Below, in pieces: positions 1-7,821 of a stretch of 64,000 nucleotides of DNA (position 1 is its first letter; each line of letters opens with the position of its first letter). Position numbers and translations under genes: made by a program. The notes under the pieces were generated by a model, which did not search any database, was not told the origin of the DNA, and saw only the letters and a program-made list of their open reading frames with translations. Source of the stretch: Frigoribacterium sp. Leaf415 (lineage in GTDB: Bacteria > Actinomycetota > Actinomycetes > Actinomycetales > Microbacteriaceae); contig NZ_LMQR01000001.1 of assembly GCF_001424645.1 (NCBI RefSeq), positions 1,414,699-1,478,698 of the forward strand. The letters run 5' to 3'.

Positions 1-435
1 GGCCGGGCCGAACAGCGTCGCGAGCTCGGCGAGCCGTGGGGCGAAGAACACGACCAGCACCGACGCGATGATGCCGCCGATGAAGGCGCCGATCGCCGAG
101 GTCGCGAGGGCCTGGGCGGCCCGGCCGCTCGTGGCCATCTTGTGGCCCTCGATCGTGCCGGCGATGGCCGTGCTGTTGCCCGGCGTGTTCATCAGGATGC
201 CCGAGATCGAGTCACCGAACAGACCGCCGAAGAGCACGCCCGCGAACATGATGAAGGCGCCGATCGGGTCGAGCGAGAAGGTCACGGGCAGCAGGAGGGC
301 GACGGCCATGGCCGAGCCGAGGCCGGGCAGGACGCCGACGGCCGTGCCGAGCACGGCCCCGATCAGCACCCAGAGCATGTTGATCGGGGTCAGGACGGTG
401 AGGAACCCGTCCCCGAGGTTGGCGAGCGATTCCAT
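1..435 (-). CDS. tctA: Tripartite tricarboxylate transporter, large permease TctA (partial)
   Basis: The reading frame runs leftward from ATG at 435 and leaves the window, so only about 145 N-terminal residues are present. They carry the glycine-rich TctA signature: an early membrane segment followed by GVLPGLG, then a stretch with LFGGLFGDSISGILMNTPG and a GTIEGHKMA segment. TctA is the multi-spanning channel subunit of the TTT secondary transporters, which take up tricarboxylates or related organic acids with a periplasmic-type binding protein (TctC) and a small membrane subunit (TctB). Its start codon overlaps the stop of tctB by ATGA, so the two are translationally coupled. Substrate cannot be read from sequence. 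Confidence 0.93.
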   Translation of the reverse strand, partial: MESLANLGDGFLTVLTPINMLWVLIGAVLGTAVGVLPGLGSAMAVALLLPVTFSLDPIGAFIMFAGVLFGGLFGDSISGILMNTPGNSTAIAGTIEGHKMATSGRAAQALATSAIGAFIGGIIASVLVVFFAPRLAELATLFGPA

Positions 436-1025
436 CAGAAGATCCCCTCGAGGATGCCGGGAGGCAGGTTGAGGCCGAGTCCGGCCGAGAAGGCGAGCTG
501 CACGATCGACGAGATCGCCAGTGCCAGGAAGATGTCGAAGACCGGACGCTGACTGCCGAGCGACCGGGCGATGCCCCAGAACAGCACGGCTCCGGCGAGC
601 AGCCAGCCGAGCGGCGTGAGGGCGGCGATGAACACCACCACCGTGCCGAGTGCGCCGAGCAGGGCCCGGTGGTTGCTGGTCGGGCGTCGCTCGACGGGTT
701 CGCCGTCGAGGTCGAGGTCGTCCACGTCGCCGGGGGCGGCGGGCTGGGCGATCTCGACGGTGGCGGCCTCGGGCTTGCGCAGCACGTCGATCGCGAGCAG
801 CACGGCCACGATCAGCACGAGGGCCGCCACGATCGCCGGGAAGACCTGGGGCCCGGGCGAGGTGGCGGTGTCGGGCACGCGCATCGTCACCGTGCCGACG
901 ACGAGGGCCAACCCGATGACCAGCATGAGCGCCGGCACGATCAGGCCCGTGCGTCGGCGCCAGAACCCGTCCGCGACGACGACGGCCCGGCGCGTGACCG
1001 AGACGGTCCGGATGACGCCGCTCAC
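435..1025 (-). CDS. tctB: Tripartite tricarboxylate transporter, small permease TctB
   Basis: About 196 residues from a GTG that overlaps the tctC stop (GTGA); a longer upstream reading is only the shadow of tctC. Four hydrophobic segments are visible: near the N-terminus (LIVPALMLVIGLALVVG), around the middle (VFPAIVAALVLIVAVLLAI), and two after an acidic loop. The acidic linker between the second and third segment (DDLDLDGE) is unconserved-looking. TctB is the small, four-TM subunit of TTT transporters. It is sandwiched between tctC and tctA with 4-base overlaps, giving a tctC-tctB-tctA operon order. Confidence 0.9.
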   Translation of the reverse strand: MSGVIRTVSVTRRAVVVADGFWRRRTGLIVPALMLVIGLALVVGTVTMRVPDTATSPGPQVFPAIVAALVLIVAVLLAIDVLRKPEAATVEIAQPAAPGDVDDLDLDGEPVERRPTSNHRALLGALGTVVVFIAALTPLGWLLAGAVLFWGIARSLGSQRPVFDIFLALAISSIVQLAFSAGLGLNLPPGILEGIF

Positions 1026-2026
1026 AGGCCCAGCTCCTCGATGATCGTGTTCACCCGGGCCTGGTCCTCGGCGATGAAGTCGGCGAAGTCCTCTCCGGTG
1101 ACCACCGCCGGGGCCCAGGAGTTGCGCCTCAGGGTGTCCTGCCACTCGTCGGAGGCGACCATCTCGTCGATGATCGCGACGAGTTCGTCGCGCTCGGCGT
1201 CGGTGATGTCCTTCGGGGCGACGAGACCGCGCCAGTTCGGCAGGTGCACGTCGATGCCCTGCTCGATGAACGTCGGGGCGTCGATGCCGTCGACGGGTTC
1301 CTCGGCCGAGAGCGCGAGGGCCCGCAGGTTGCCGGCCTCGATCTGGTCGCTGAACTCGTTGTAGCCGCTGACGCCGATCTCGACCGTGCCCGAGAGCAGG
1401 GCGGTCAACACCTCGCCACCGCCCGCGTAAGAGACGTAGTTGATGTCACCGGGGTCGACGCCGACCTCGCGGGCGAACAGGCCGGCGAGCAGGTGGTCGG
1501 TCCCGCCGAGCCCGCCGCCGCCGATCGGGTGGCTCTGCGGGGCCTCGCTCCAGGCCGCGACGAAGTCGTCGATCGTCTCGTAGGGCGAGTCCGCGGGGAC
1601 GATGAAGACCTCGTAGTCCTCGGCCAACTTGGCGATGGGCGTCGTGTCCGAGAGGTCGACGTCCGACCCGTTGACCGTGATCGCGCCTTCCATGACCGTG
1701 CCGGTCATCATGAGGTTCGTGGGGTCGGCACCCAGGCCGACGAACTGGCTGAGGCCGATGGTGCCGCCGGCGCCGGGCACGTTCACCACCTGCACGTTGT
1801 TGACGATCGACGCCGCGCGAAGGGCCTGCTGCGCCTCACGGGCCGCGAGGTCCCACCCGCCGCCGGGCGCCGCGGGCGCCATCATCGTCAGCTTGGCGCG
1901 GGGGTCGGCGCCCGCCGTGCCGTCGCCGGCGTCGACGGCCGCGAAGCCGACGAGCACCGCGGTCGCGACGATGCCGACGGCCCCCGTGACGACCTTGCGC
2001 CTGTTCCTGTCGATCAGATTGCCCAC
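1022..2026 (-). CDS. tctC: Tripartite tricarboxylate transporter solute-binding protein TctC
   Basis: About 334 residues. I chose the GTG at 2026 because AAGGGAG lies 7 bases upstream; the longer frame would start inside the regulator gene region. A basic N-terminus and a hydrophobic segment (VVTGAVGIVATAVLVGFAAV) form an export signal or anchor; no lipobox cysteine is seen. The mature part has the family pattern APAAPGGGWDLAAREAQQAL, then NVPGAGGTIGLSQF and a GGGGLGGTDHLLAGLFA motif of Bug/TctC proteins. It captures an organic acid outside the membrane and delivers it to TctAB. It is divergent from the IclR-type gene, which probably controls it. Confidence 0.9.
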   Translation of the reverse strand: MGNLIDRNRRKVVTGAVGIVATAVLVGFAAVDAGDGTAGADPRAKLTMMAPAAPGGGWDLAAREAQQALRAASIVNNVQVVNVPGAGGTIGLSQFVGLGADPTNLMMTGTVMEGAITVNGSDVDLSDTTPIAKLAEDYEVFIVPADSPYETIDDFVAAWSEAPQSHPIGGGGLGGTDHLLAGLFAREVGVDPGDINYVSYAGGGEVLTALLSGTVEIGVSGYNEFSDQIEAGNLRALALSAEEPVDGIDAPTFIEQGIDVHLPNWRGLVAPKDITDAERDELVAIIDEMVASDEWQDTLRRNSWAPAVVTGEDFADFIAEDQARVNTIIEELGL

Positions 2027-2086
2027 ACGATCACTCCCTTGTGATGGTTGCAGCGGTTCGCACCGGCGATCCCACCCCGAAGGGTG

Positions 2087-2099
2087 TCCACCTGGTGGA
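2087..2099. promoter_or_regulatory. Palindrome, candidate IclR operator
   Basis: TCCACC-T-GGTGGA is a perfect 6-base inverted repeat in the 167-base gap between the divergent tctC and IclR-type genes. Placement and symmetry fit an operator for the adjacent regulator; this is inference. Confidence 0.45.
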
Positions 2100-2193
2100 T
2101 GTCTGTGTCCGCCTGATGGTAGCTTCGCCGTGGAAGTCCCCGCAAGGGCGGCCCCACCCGGGCCCCGCGCTTCCCCGGCGAGAGGTCGACACG

Positions 2194-3063
2194 ATGACAC
2201 CAGCTGAGGCGACACCGCCCCTCATGACACCGACCCCTGCGGTCGCGGGCCGGGGCGACGCGAGCGGCGTCCGCGCCGTCAGCCGGGCCCTCGCCGTCCT
2301 GCAGGCGTTCACGCCCGAGCGCAGCACGCAGACCCTCTCCGAACTCGTGCGCGCCTCGGGCCTGCCTCGCACGACCGTCCTGCGACTGGTGGACACCCTC
2401 GTCGCCGAGGGCATGTTGCAGCACGGGCCCGACGGGCGGGTCGGCGTGGGCACGCGGATGATCCACTGGGGAGCCTTCGCCGCCCGCGCCTGGGCCGTGC
2501 CCGCCGCCACCGCCGACCGCATGGCCGCGCTCGCCGCCGTGACGGGCGAGACCGTCAGCCTCTACGTCCGCAGCGGCGTGGCCCGAGTCGTCGTGGCGCA
2601 GTCGCCCAGCCCGCACAGCCTCCGTCACGTCGTCCAGGTGGGCGACGAACTGCCGCTGTGGATCGGTGCCGCGGGCGCCGTGCTGCTGAGCGGCGAGCCC
2701 GCCGAGGCGCTCGACGCCACCCTCGACGACGTCGACGCCACGGCGGACACGAGCACGAGCGGCTCGAGCCCGACCACGCCGTTCTCCCCGGCGCCGGTGC
2801 TGCCCGTCGACCGCGACGCCGTGCGGGCCCGGGTCGAGCAGGCCCGTCACGACGGCTGGTCGGTGTCGCACGGAACGCGGGAGCCGGGCAACTCGGGCGT
2901 GGCCGTCCTCGTCCCGGGACGCCCGCCGGGCCGACCCGTCGCCCTCGCCCTGGGCGGGCCGACGAGTCGCTTCACCGACGACGCGGTCCCGCGGTTCGCG
3001 GACGAGCTGCGCCGCGCCTCCTCGGAGCTCGCCCGCACCGGGCTGCCGCCCGCCCTCGACTGA
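2194..3063 (+). CDS. IclR-family transcriptional regulator
   Basis: About 289 residues from ATG 2194, preceded by AGAGG; an in-frame extension to 2041 would run through the promoter region. Residues about 25-85 hold the winged helix-turn-helix (AVSRALAVLQAF, then LSELVRASGLPRTTVLRLVDTLVAEG), and the rest is the IclR effector-binding domain. The C-terminal part is divergent and has a threonine/serine-rich stretch. IclR proteins regulate catabolic and uptake genes for organic and aromatic acids. It is divergent from tctCBA and collinear with the aldolase and dehydrogenase genes, so it probably controls this whole locus. Confidence 0.88.
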   Translation: MTPAEATPPLMTPTPAVAGRGDASGVRAVSRALAVLQAFTPERSTQTLSELVRASGLPRTTVLRLVDTLVAEGMLQHGPDGRVGVGTRMIHWGAFAARAWAVPAATADRMAALAAVTGETVSLYVRSGVARVVVAQSPSPHSLRHVVQVGDELPLWIGAAGAVLLSGEPAEALDATLDDVDATADTSTSGSSPTTPFSPAPVLPVDRDAVRARVEQARHDGWSVSHGTREPGNSGVAVLVPGRPPGRPVALALGGPTSRFTDDAVPRFADELRRASSELARTGLPPALD

Positions 3064-3150
3064 CCGACCGCACCCGCACCCGCACCTGCACCACGGCCAC
3101 CGCCACCGCCACCGACCGAGAGCCCCCGCACCCCGAACGACAGGAGCACC

Positions 3151-3771
3151 ATGAGCACCACCTCGACCTCCCCGGCCTCACGGCCCCTCCGACCGGTGCT
3201 GCCCGCCCCCGGGGAACTCCCCGTCGCCACCGTCTCGGACGCCATGGAGCGCTTCGGCGTCGCGGACGGCGTCCGCCCGCTCTGGCGCGGAGCCGCCCTC
3301 TCGGGCCCGGCGTTCACCGTGTGGACCCGGCCGGGCGACAACGCCGGCCTGCACGCCGCGTTCGAGCGCATCCGTCGGGGCGAGATCCTCGTGGTGAACG
3401 GTGGCGGTGACGAGACCCGCGCCCTGATCGGCGAGCTCGTGGCCGAGAAGGCCAAGGCGCTCGGCGTCGGCGGCATCGTGCTCGACGCCGCCGCCCGTGA
3501 CGTGGTCGAGCTGGAGCGCGTCGGCGTGCCGGTGTTCGCGCGGTCCGTGACGCCGGCGGGGCCGTGGAAGACCGGACCGTTCCGCACCGGCGAGACGATC
3601 GCGGTCGGTGGCGTGCCGGTGTCGCCGGGCGACTGGGTGCTCGGGGACGACGACGGGGTGGCGATCGTGCCGGCCGCCCGGGTCGACGAGGTCGTGGCGG
3701 CGACGCACGAACTGCTGCGCGGAGAAGGCGACCGTCGAACGGCGAACCGGAAGCTGGTGCCGCGTGACTGA
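3151..3771 (+). CDS. RraA-like / 4-hydroxy-4-methyl-2-oxoglutarate aldolase family protein
   Basis: 206 residues. The RraA/HMG-aldolase fold is recognised from ATVSDAMERFGV at the N-terminus, GDNAGLHAAFERIRRGEILVV, and the signature GELVAEKAKALGVGGIV followed by LDAAARDVVEL. In classical members the last motif is DGxxRD; here the glycine is replaced by alanine, so the acid/base arrangement is similar but not identical. Such enzymes cleave 2-oxo-4-hydroxy acids with a divalent metal. The start has an AGGAG ribosome site (gacaggagcaccATG). The next gene starts within its stop region, so the two are coupled and probably serve one organic-acid pathway fed by the Tct transporter. Confidence 0.8.
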   Translation: MSTTSTSPASRPLRPVLPAPGELPVATVSDAMERFGVADGVRPLWRGAALSGPAFTVWTRPGDNAGLHAAFERIRRGEILVVNGGGDETRALIGELVAEKAKALGVGGIVLDAAARDVVELERVGVPVFARSVTPAGPWKTGPFRTGETIAVGGVPVSPGDWVLGDDDGVAIVPAARVDEVVAATHELLRGEGDRRTANRKLVPRD

Positions 3772-4801
3772 CCCGGGAGCGGCGGGGTCGACGGGCTCGA
3801 CGGGATCGCCGCGGGCGACCGGCTCAGCTGGATCGACAGACCCGATGGGCCGCACGCCCGTCGTCTGGGTGCCGCGGCCGATCGACGACGACGTGGTCGC
3901 GTCGCTGCTTGCCTGGGCCGACGTGCGGCTCGGCTGGGGAGACGACGCCGCGGGCTGGTCCGACGTCGCGGCCGAGGTCGAGGGCGTGCTGCTGCGCACG
4001 GCACGGGTCGACGGCGCGATGATGCGCGAGGCACCGCGGCTCCTCATCGTCGCGCGGCACGGCGTCGGCCTCGACACGGTCGACGTCGACACCGCGGCCG
4101 AGCTCGGCATCACCGTCACCACGACCCCCGCCGCGAACAGCCGGTCGGTCGCCGAGCTCGCCGTGACGTTGCTGATGGTGACCAGGCGCGGACTCGGGGC
4201 GGCGTGGTCGGGCGGCGGCTCGGGGGCCAGGGACTCGGGTGCCGACGACTCCGGGACCGTGCCGACCCGCGCCTCCTTCGTGGGGCGCGAACTGCACGGC
4301 GCGACGCTCGGGCTGCTCGGCTTCGGGCGGATCGCGCGGCTCGTGGCCGACGCGGCCCGTGACGGGCTCGGCATGCGCGTCGTCGCCCACGACCCGCACC
4401 TCTCGGACGACGCCGTCCGGGCGGCCGGAGCCGAGCCCGCCGACCTCGACGCCCTGCTCGCGGCGTCGGACGCACTGAGCGTCCACGTGCCTCTGACGCC
4501 CACCACCGTCGGCCTGATCGGCGCGCGTGAGCTCGCCCTGTTGCGCCCGGGCGCGGTGGTCGTCAACACCTCGCGCGGCGGCGTCGTGGACGAGGAGGCG
4601 CTGGTCGCCTCGCTCGACGCCGGTCACCTCGCGGGGGCCGGTCTCGACGTCACCACGGTCGAGCCGTTGCCCGCCGACCACCCCCTCCGCGGCCGATCCG
4701 ACGTCGTGCTCACCCCGCACGTCGGAGGCCAGACCCGCGAGGCCATGGCCCGCGTCGGGCACGAGGCCGCCGAGCACCTGCGCCGCCACCTCCGCGCGTG
4801 A
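3764..4801 (+). CDS. D-isomer-specific 2-hydroxyacid dehydrogenase
   Basis: 345 residues from GTG 3764, which overlaps the aldolase stop; an alternative is ATG 3845, where recognisable homology begins. The NAD-binding motif GLLGFGRIARLVADAA, the catalytic arginine in NTSRGGVVDEEAL, the glutamate in VEPLPADHPL and the histidine in LTPHVGG are all present. This family reduces 2-oxoacids to D-2-hydroxyacids or the reverse. A flexible insert (SGGGSGARDSGADDSG) precedes the NAD domain, and directly after it lies a copy of the 13-base dispersed motif (4264-4276) encoding TRAS. The specific substrate is unknown. Confidence 0.87.
   Translation: MTDPGAAGSTGSTGSPRATGSAGSTDPMGRTPVVWVPRPIDDDVVASLLAWADVRLGWGDDAAGWSDVAAEVEGVLLRTARVDGAMMREAPRLLIVARHGVGLDTVDVDTAAELGITVTTTPAANSRSVAELAVTLLMVTRRGLGAAWSGGGSGARDSGADDSGTVPTRASFVGRELHGATLGLLGFGRIARLVADAARDGLGMRVVAHDPHLSDDAVRAAGAEPADLDALLAASDALSVHVPLTPTTVGLIGARELALLRPGAVVVNTSRGGVVDEEALVASLDAGHLAGAGLDVTTVEPLPADHPLRGRSDVVLTPHVGGQTREAMARVGHEAAEHLRRHLRA
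4264..4276 (-). repeat. Dispersed 13-base motif inside the dehydrogenase gene
   Basis: Exact GACCCGCGCCTCC (the motif GGAGGCGCGGGTC on the minus strand), read here as T-R-A-S in the loop before the nucleotide-binding domain. Confidence 0.85.
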
Positions 4802-4923
4802 GCCAGCCCGCGCCTCCGCGTGCCGCCTGGCCGGTCCGTGGGCCCGGGCGGCGGTCGCGCGGGCGAGTCCGTGGTCGCCGGGCGTCCACGCACGCCCGCG
4901 TCCGCCGAACCCGCCCGCCTGCA

Positions 4924-4936
4924 GGAGGCGCGGGTC
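4924..4936 (+). repeat. Dispersed 13-base motif, intergenic
   Basis: Exact GGAGGCGCGGGTC in the gap between the convergent dehydrogenase and response-regulator genes. A one-mismatch copy in the other orientation sits at about 4806-4818. Confidence 0.85.
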
Positions 4937-5000
4937 GGCCCCCGCAGGACCCGCAGTATCCGCAGGCCCCGCCGGGCTCCGGCACCTCGTTCCCCGCTCG

Positions 5001-5741
5001 TCAGGAACCCGGCGCGAGCAACCCCGTCTCGTAGGCGAGGATCACCAGCTGCGCCCGGTCGTGGGCGTCTAGCTTGGTCATGATGCGGTTGACGTGGGTC
5101 TTCGCGGTGTGCGGCGAGATGACCAGGTCGGTGGCGATCTCGGCGTTCGCGCGACCCCGCGCGACGAGCAGCAGCACCTCGCGCTCGCGGTCGGTCAGGT
5201 GCGCGAGTTCGGGCGGCACGGCCCGGGACGACGGGCCCCTCGACGACGCTGTCCCCGAGGCCGCGCCCGTCCCGGCGCCACCGTCCCCCGAGCCCGTCGC
5301 GTCGCGGCCGCCACCGGGCAGCACGTACTTCTCGATCAGGCTGCGCGTCGCGACGGGCGACAGCAGCGACTCCCCCGCGTGCACGGCCCGCACCGCACGG
5401 ACGATCTCGTCGGGCTCCGCACCCTTGCCGATGAACCCGCTCGCCCCGGCACGCAGGGCGGCGACGAGGTACTCGTCCTCCTCGAACGTCGTGAGGATCA
5501 GCACCTTCGTGTCGACGAGCAGCGGGTCGGCGCAGATCGCGGCCGTCGCGCCGATTCCGTCGAGCTCGGGCATGCGGATGTCCATCACGACCACGTCCGG
5601 CCTCAGCGCCGAGGCCCGCAGGACCGCCTCACGACCGTTGACGGCGTCGCCCACGACCTCGACCCCGTCCTCGCCGTCGAGGATGTCGGTCACGGCCTGA
5701 CGGATGAGCGGCTGGTCGTCGACGACGAGCACGGTGGTCAC
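5001..5741 (-). CDS. NarL/LuxR-type response regulator
   Basis: 246 residues. The receiver domain (1-125) shows the acidic pair DD near residue 8, the phospho-acceptor in VVMDIRMPELDG, and the conserved lysine in GFIGKGAEPDE. The C-terminal LuxR domain has LTDREREVLLLVARGRANAEIA and SPHTAKTHVNRIMTKL. A Gly/Ser/Ala-rich linker of about 40 residues joins them. It overlaps the stop/start of the kinase gene (ATGA) and forms a two-component system with it. Likely target: the divergent ABC exporter-like pair starting at 7126. Confidence 0.93.
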   Translation of the reverse strand: MTTVLVVDDQPLIRQAVTDILDGEDGVEVVGDAVNGREAVLRASALRPDVVVMDIRMPELDGIGATAAICADPLLVDTKVLILTTFEEDEYLVAALRAGASGFIGKGAEPDEIVRAVRAVHAGESLLSPVATRSLIEKYVLPGGGRDATGSGDGGAGTGAASGTASSRGPSSRAVPPELAHLTDREREVLLLVARGRANAEIATDLVISPHTAKTHVNRIMTKLDAHDRAQLVILAYETGLLAPGS

Positions 5742-6946
5742 GAGACTCCCCCGTCGACATCGGCCGCACGCGTCACCGGCAGCACGGCCGCCAGCCGGAA
5801 GCCGCCCGGCGTGAGCCCGGTCTCGACCACCCCGCGCACCGAGGCGACGCGTTCGCGCAGCCCGAGCAACCCGTGCCCACCCCGCACGTCGTCCGGGTCG
5901 GGCTCGACCCGCGCCACCGGCACGGGGTTCGTCACGACGATCGACACCTCGTGCTCGTCGACCGCGACGAGCACGTGCGCGCGGTGCTCGGCGCCGTGCT
6001 TGCTGGCGTTCGTCAGCCCCTCCTGCACGACCCGGTACGCGACGAGGTCGGCCGCGCCCGTCACCGAGGCGAGCGGCCCCTCGACCCGGGTGCCCACGAC
6101 GAGCCCGGCGTCGGCGAACCCGGCCACGAGTTCGTCGAGTCGCGCGAGTCCCGGCTGGGGCGACGGGGCGCGGTCCGAGTCCCCGGCGCGCAGCACCTCG
6201 AGCAGGTCGCCGATCTCGCCGAGGACGGTCCGGGAGGCGCGGCGGATGGTCGCGAGGGCCGTCACCGCCTTCTCGGGTCGCGTCTCGATCGCCGACGACG
6301 CGACCCCGGCGTTGAGGCTGATCACCGAGATCTGGTGGGCGACGGCGTCGTGCAGGTCGCGGGCGATGCGCAGCCGCTCCTCGGCCACCCGGCGCGAGGC
6401 CTCGGCCTCACGGGTGCGCTCGGCCCGTTCGGCCCGCTCGGTGACGGCCTCGATGTACTCGCGCCGCGAGCGGCTGGCGTCGCCCGCGGCGGCGGCGAAG
6501 GCGATGAGGAGGGCGAACTGCACGATGCGCGGGTCGGAGACTCCCCCGAGGGCCGCCAGCAGGCTGAGCAGCACGATCGCGGCCGCCGCGGCCACCGTCA
6601 CGACGATGGTGCGACGACGCGGGGTCCGTGCAGCCACGGCGAACACGGCGATCCCGGCGGCGAGCACGATGCCCGGCGCGAGCGTGCCGAGCAGGGCACC
6701 GACGCCGAAGAGCCCGACGATCGCGGCGAGCACCGGGACGGGACGCCGGCGGCGGAACGGCAGCAGGACGACCGGGGCGAGGACGACCGCGACGGCCAGT
6801 CCGCCGGTCGGCCGGAACTCCGCGACGGGGAAGGGGGCGAACGCCGCACCGACGACGAGCACCGCGGCGAGCGTGTCGGCCAGCCACCCGGGGACGCGAG
6901 GTCGTGGGTAGGCCGGCTCGCGCCTCCTGCCGTCCGTCGTCGTCAT
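5738..6946 (-). CDS. NarL-type sensor histidine kinase
   Basis: 402 residues. The first 150 residues hold about four or five hydrophobic segments with very short outside loops, so it senses at or in the membrane. The HisKA_3 phospho-acceptor is in RIARDLHDAVAHQ, followed by NAGVASSAI, and the ATPase domain ends with GGHGLLGLRERV. It is the partner of the downstream response regulator. No extracellular sensor domain is seen, which is typical of intramembrane-sensing kinases that stand next to ABC transporters. Confidence 0.92.
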   Translation of the reverse strand: MTTTDGRRREPAYPRPRVPGWLADTLAAVLVVGAAFAPFPVAEFRPTGGLAVAVVLAPVVLLPFRRRRPVPVLAAIVGLFGVGALLGTLAPGIVLAAGIAVFAVAARTPRRRTIVVTVAAAAAIVLLSLLAALGGVSDPRIVQFALLIAFAAAAGDASRSRREYIEAVTERAERAERTREAEASRRVAEERLRIARDLHDAVAHQISVISLNAGVASSAIETRPEKAVTALATIRRASRTVLGEIGDLLEVLRAGDSDRAPSPQPGLARLDELVAGFADAGLVVGTRVEGPLASVTGAADLVAYRVVQEGLTNASKHGAEHRAHVLVAVDEHEVSIVVTNPVPVARVEPDPDDVRGGHGLLGLRERVASVRGVVETGLTPGGFRLAAVLPVTRAADVDGGVS

Positions 6947-7001
6947 GACCCCATCGTGCCCTGGAACGCCGGCGGCCGAGTCCCCCTGGGGCCCGACGTC
7001 G

Positions 7002-7021
7002 CGTACCGCGGTCGCGGTACG
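7002..7021. promoter_or_regulatory. Palindrome, candidate response-regulator operator
   Basis: CGTACCGC-ggtc-GCGGTACG has perfect 8-base arms. It lies in the gap between the divergent kinase and ABC genes, where the NarL-type regulator would be expected to act. Confidence 0.4.
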
Positions 7022-7125
7022 GCCGGTCGGGCAGGTGTCCGCGGTGGGGGGACGCCCCGGGCGGCGCGGCCCGCGAGTGTGGGTCTCGGCCCCGGAGACA
7101 CCGGGCCGTCAGCGACAGGAGCACC

Positions 7126-7821
7126 ATGGCGCCGATCATCTCGGTCCGAGACGTCCACCGTTCGTACGGGCGCGGCCCGAACCGGTTCGAGGCACTCAAG
7201 GGGGTGAGCTTCGACATCGCCGAGGGCGAGAGCGTGGCGATCGTCGGCAAGAGCGGCTCGGGCAAGTCGACCCTGATGCACGTGCTCGCCCTGCTCGACG
7301 CCCCGACGACCGGCACCGTCGAGCTCGAGGGCGTCGACACGAGCACGCTCGAGGGCGGGCGCCTGAACCGGACGCGCAACAAGACGTTCGGCTTCGTGTT
7401 CCAGCAGTTCTTCCTCACGTCGAGCTCGTCGGTGCTCGAGAACGTCGTGCTGCCGATGAAGATCGCGGGCGTGCCCCGCGGCGAGCGCCGTCGTCGCGGT
7501 CTGGCGGCCCTCGAGCAGCTCGAGCTCGCCGACAAGGCGAAGAACAAGGCCCTGAACCTGTCGGGTGGTCAGAAGCAGCGCACGGTGATCGCACGGGCGT
7601 TGGTGAACGATCCGCGCATCATCTTCGCCGACGAGCCCACGGGCAACCTCGACACGGCGACCGGGGCGGTCGTCGAGGACATCCTGTTCTCGTTGAACCG
7701 GGAGAACGGCATCACGCTGATCGTGGTGACCCACGACGAGGAGCTCGCGGCGCGCTGCGACCGGCGCATCGTGATCCGCGACGGGCTGATCGTCGACGAC
7801 GAGGCCGAGGTGGCCGCATGA
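7126..7821 (+). CDS. ABC transporter ATP-binding protein (MacB/LolD type)
   Basis: 231 residues with Walker A GKSGSGKST (about 40-48), signature LSGGQKQR, Walker B IIFADEPTGNLD and an H-loop in VVTHDEEL. EPTGNLD is diagnostic of the LolD/MacB/FtsE subclass that pairs with FtsX-fold permeases. It has a good ribosome site (acaggagcaccATG) and overlaps the permease start by ATGA. In Gram-positives such pairs often export or detoxify peptides and are controlled by the neighbouring two-component system. Confidence 0.94.
   Translation: MAPIISVRDVHRSYGRGPNRFEALKGVSFDIAEGESVAIVGKSGSGKSTLMHVLALLDAPTTGTVELEGVDTSTLEGGRLNRTRNKTFGFVFQQFFLTSSSSVLENVVLPMKIAGVPRGERRRRGLAALEQLELADKAKNKALNLSGGQKQRTVIARALVNDPRIIFADEPTGNLDTATGAVVEDILFSLNRENGITLIVVTHDEELAARCDRRIVIRDGLIVDDEAEVAA

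Noticed and set aside
5094..6911. A 605-codon plus-strand frame opposite the two-component system
   Set aside because: Mirror frame of the kinase and regulator; no motifs.
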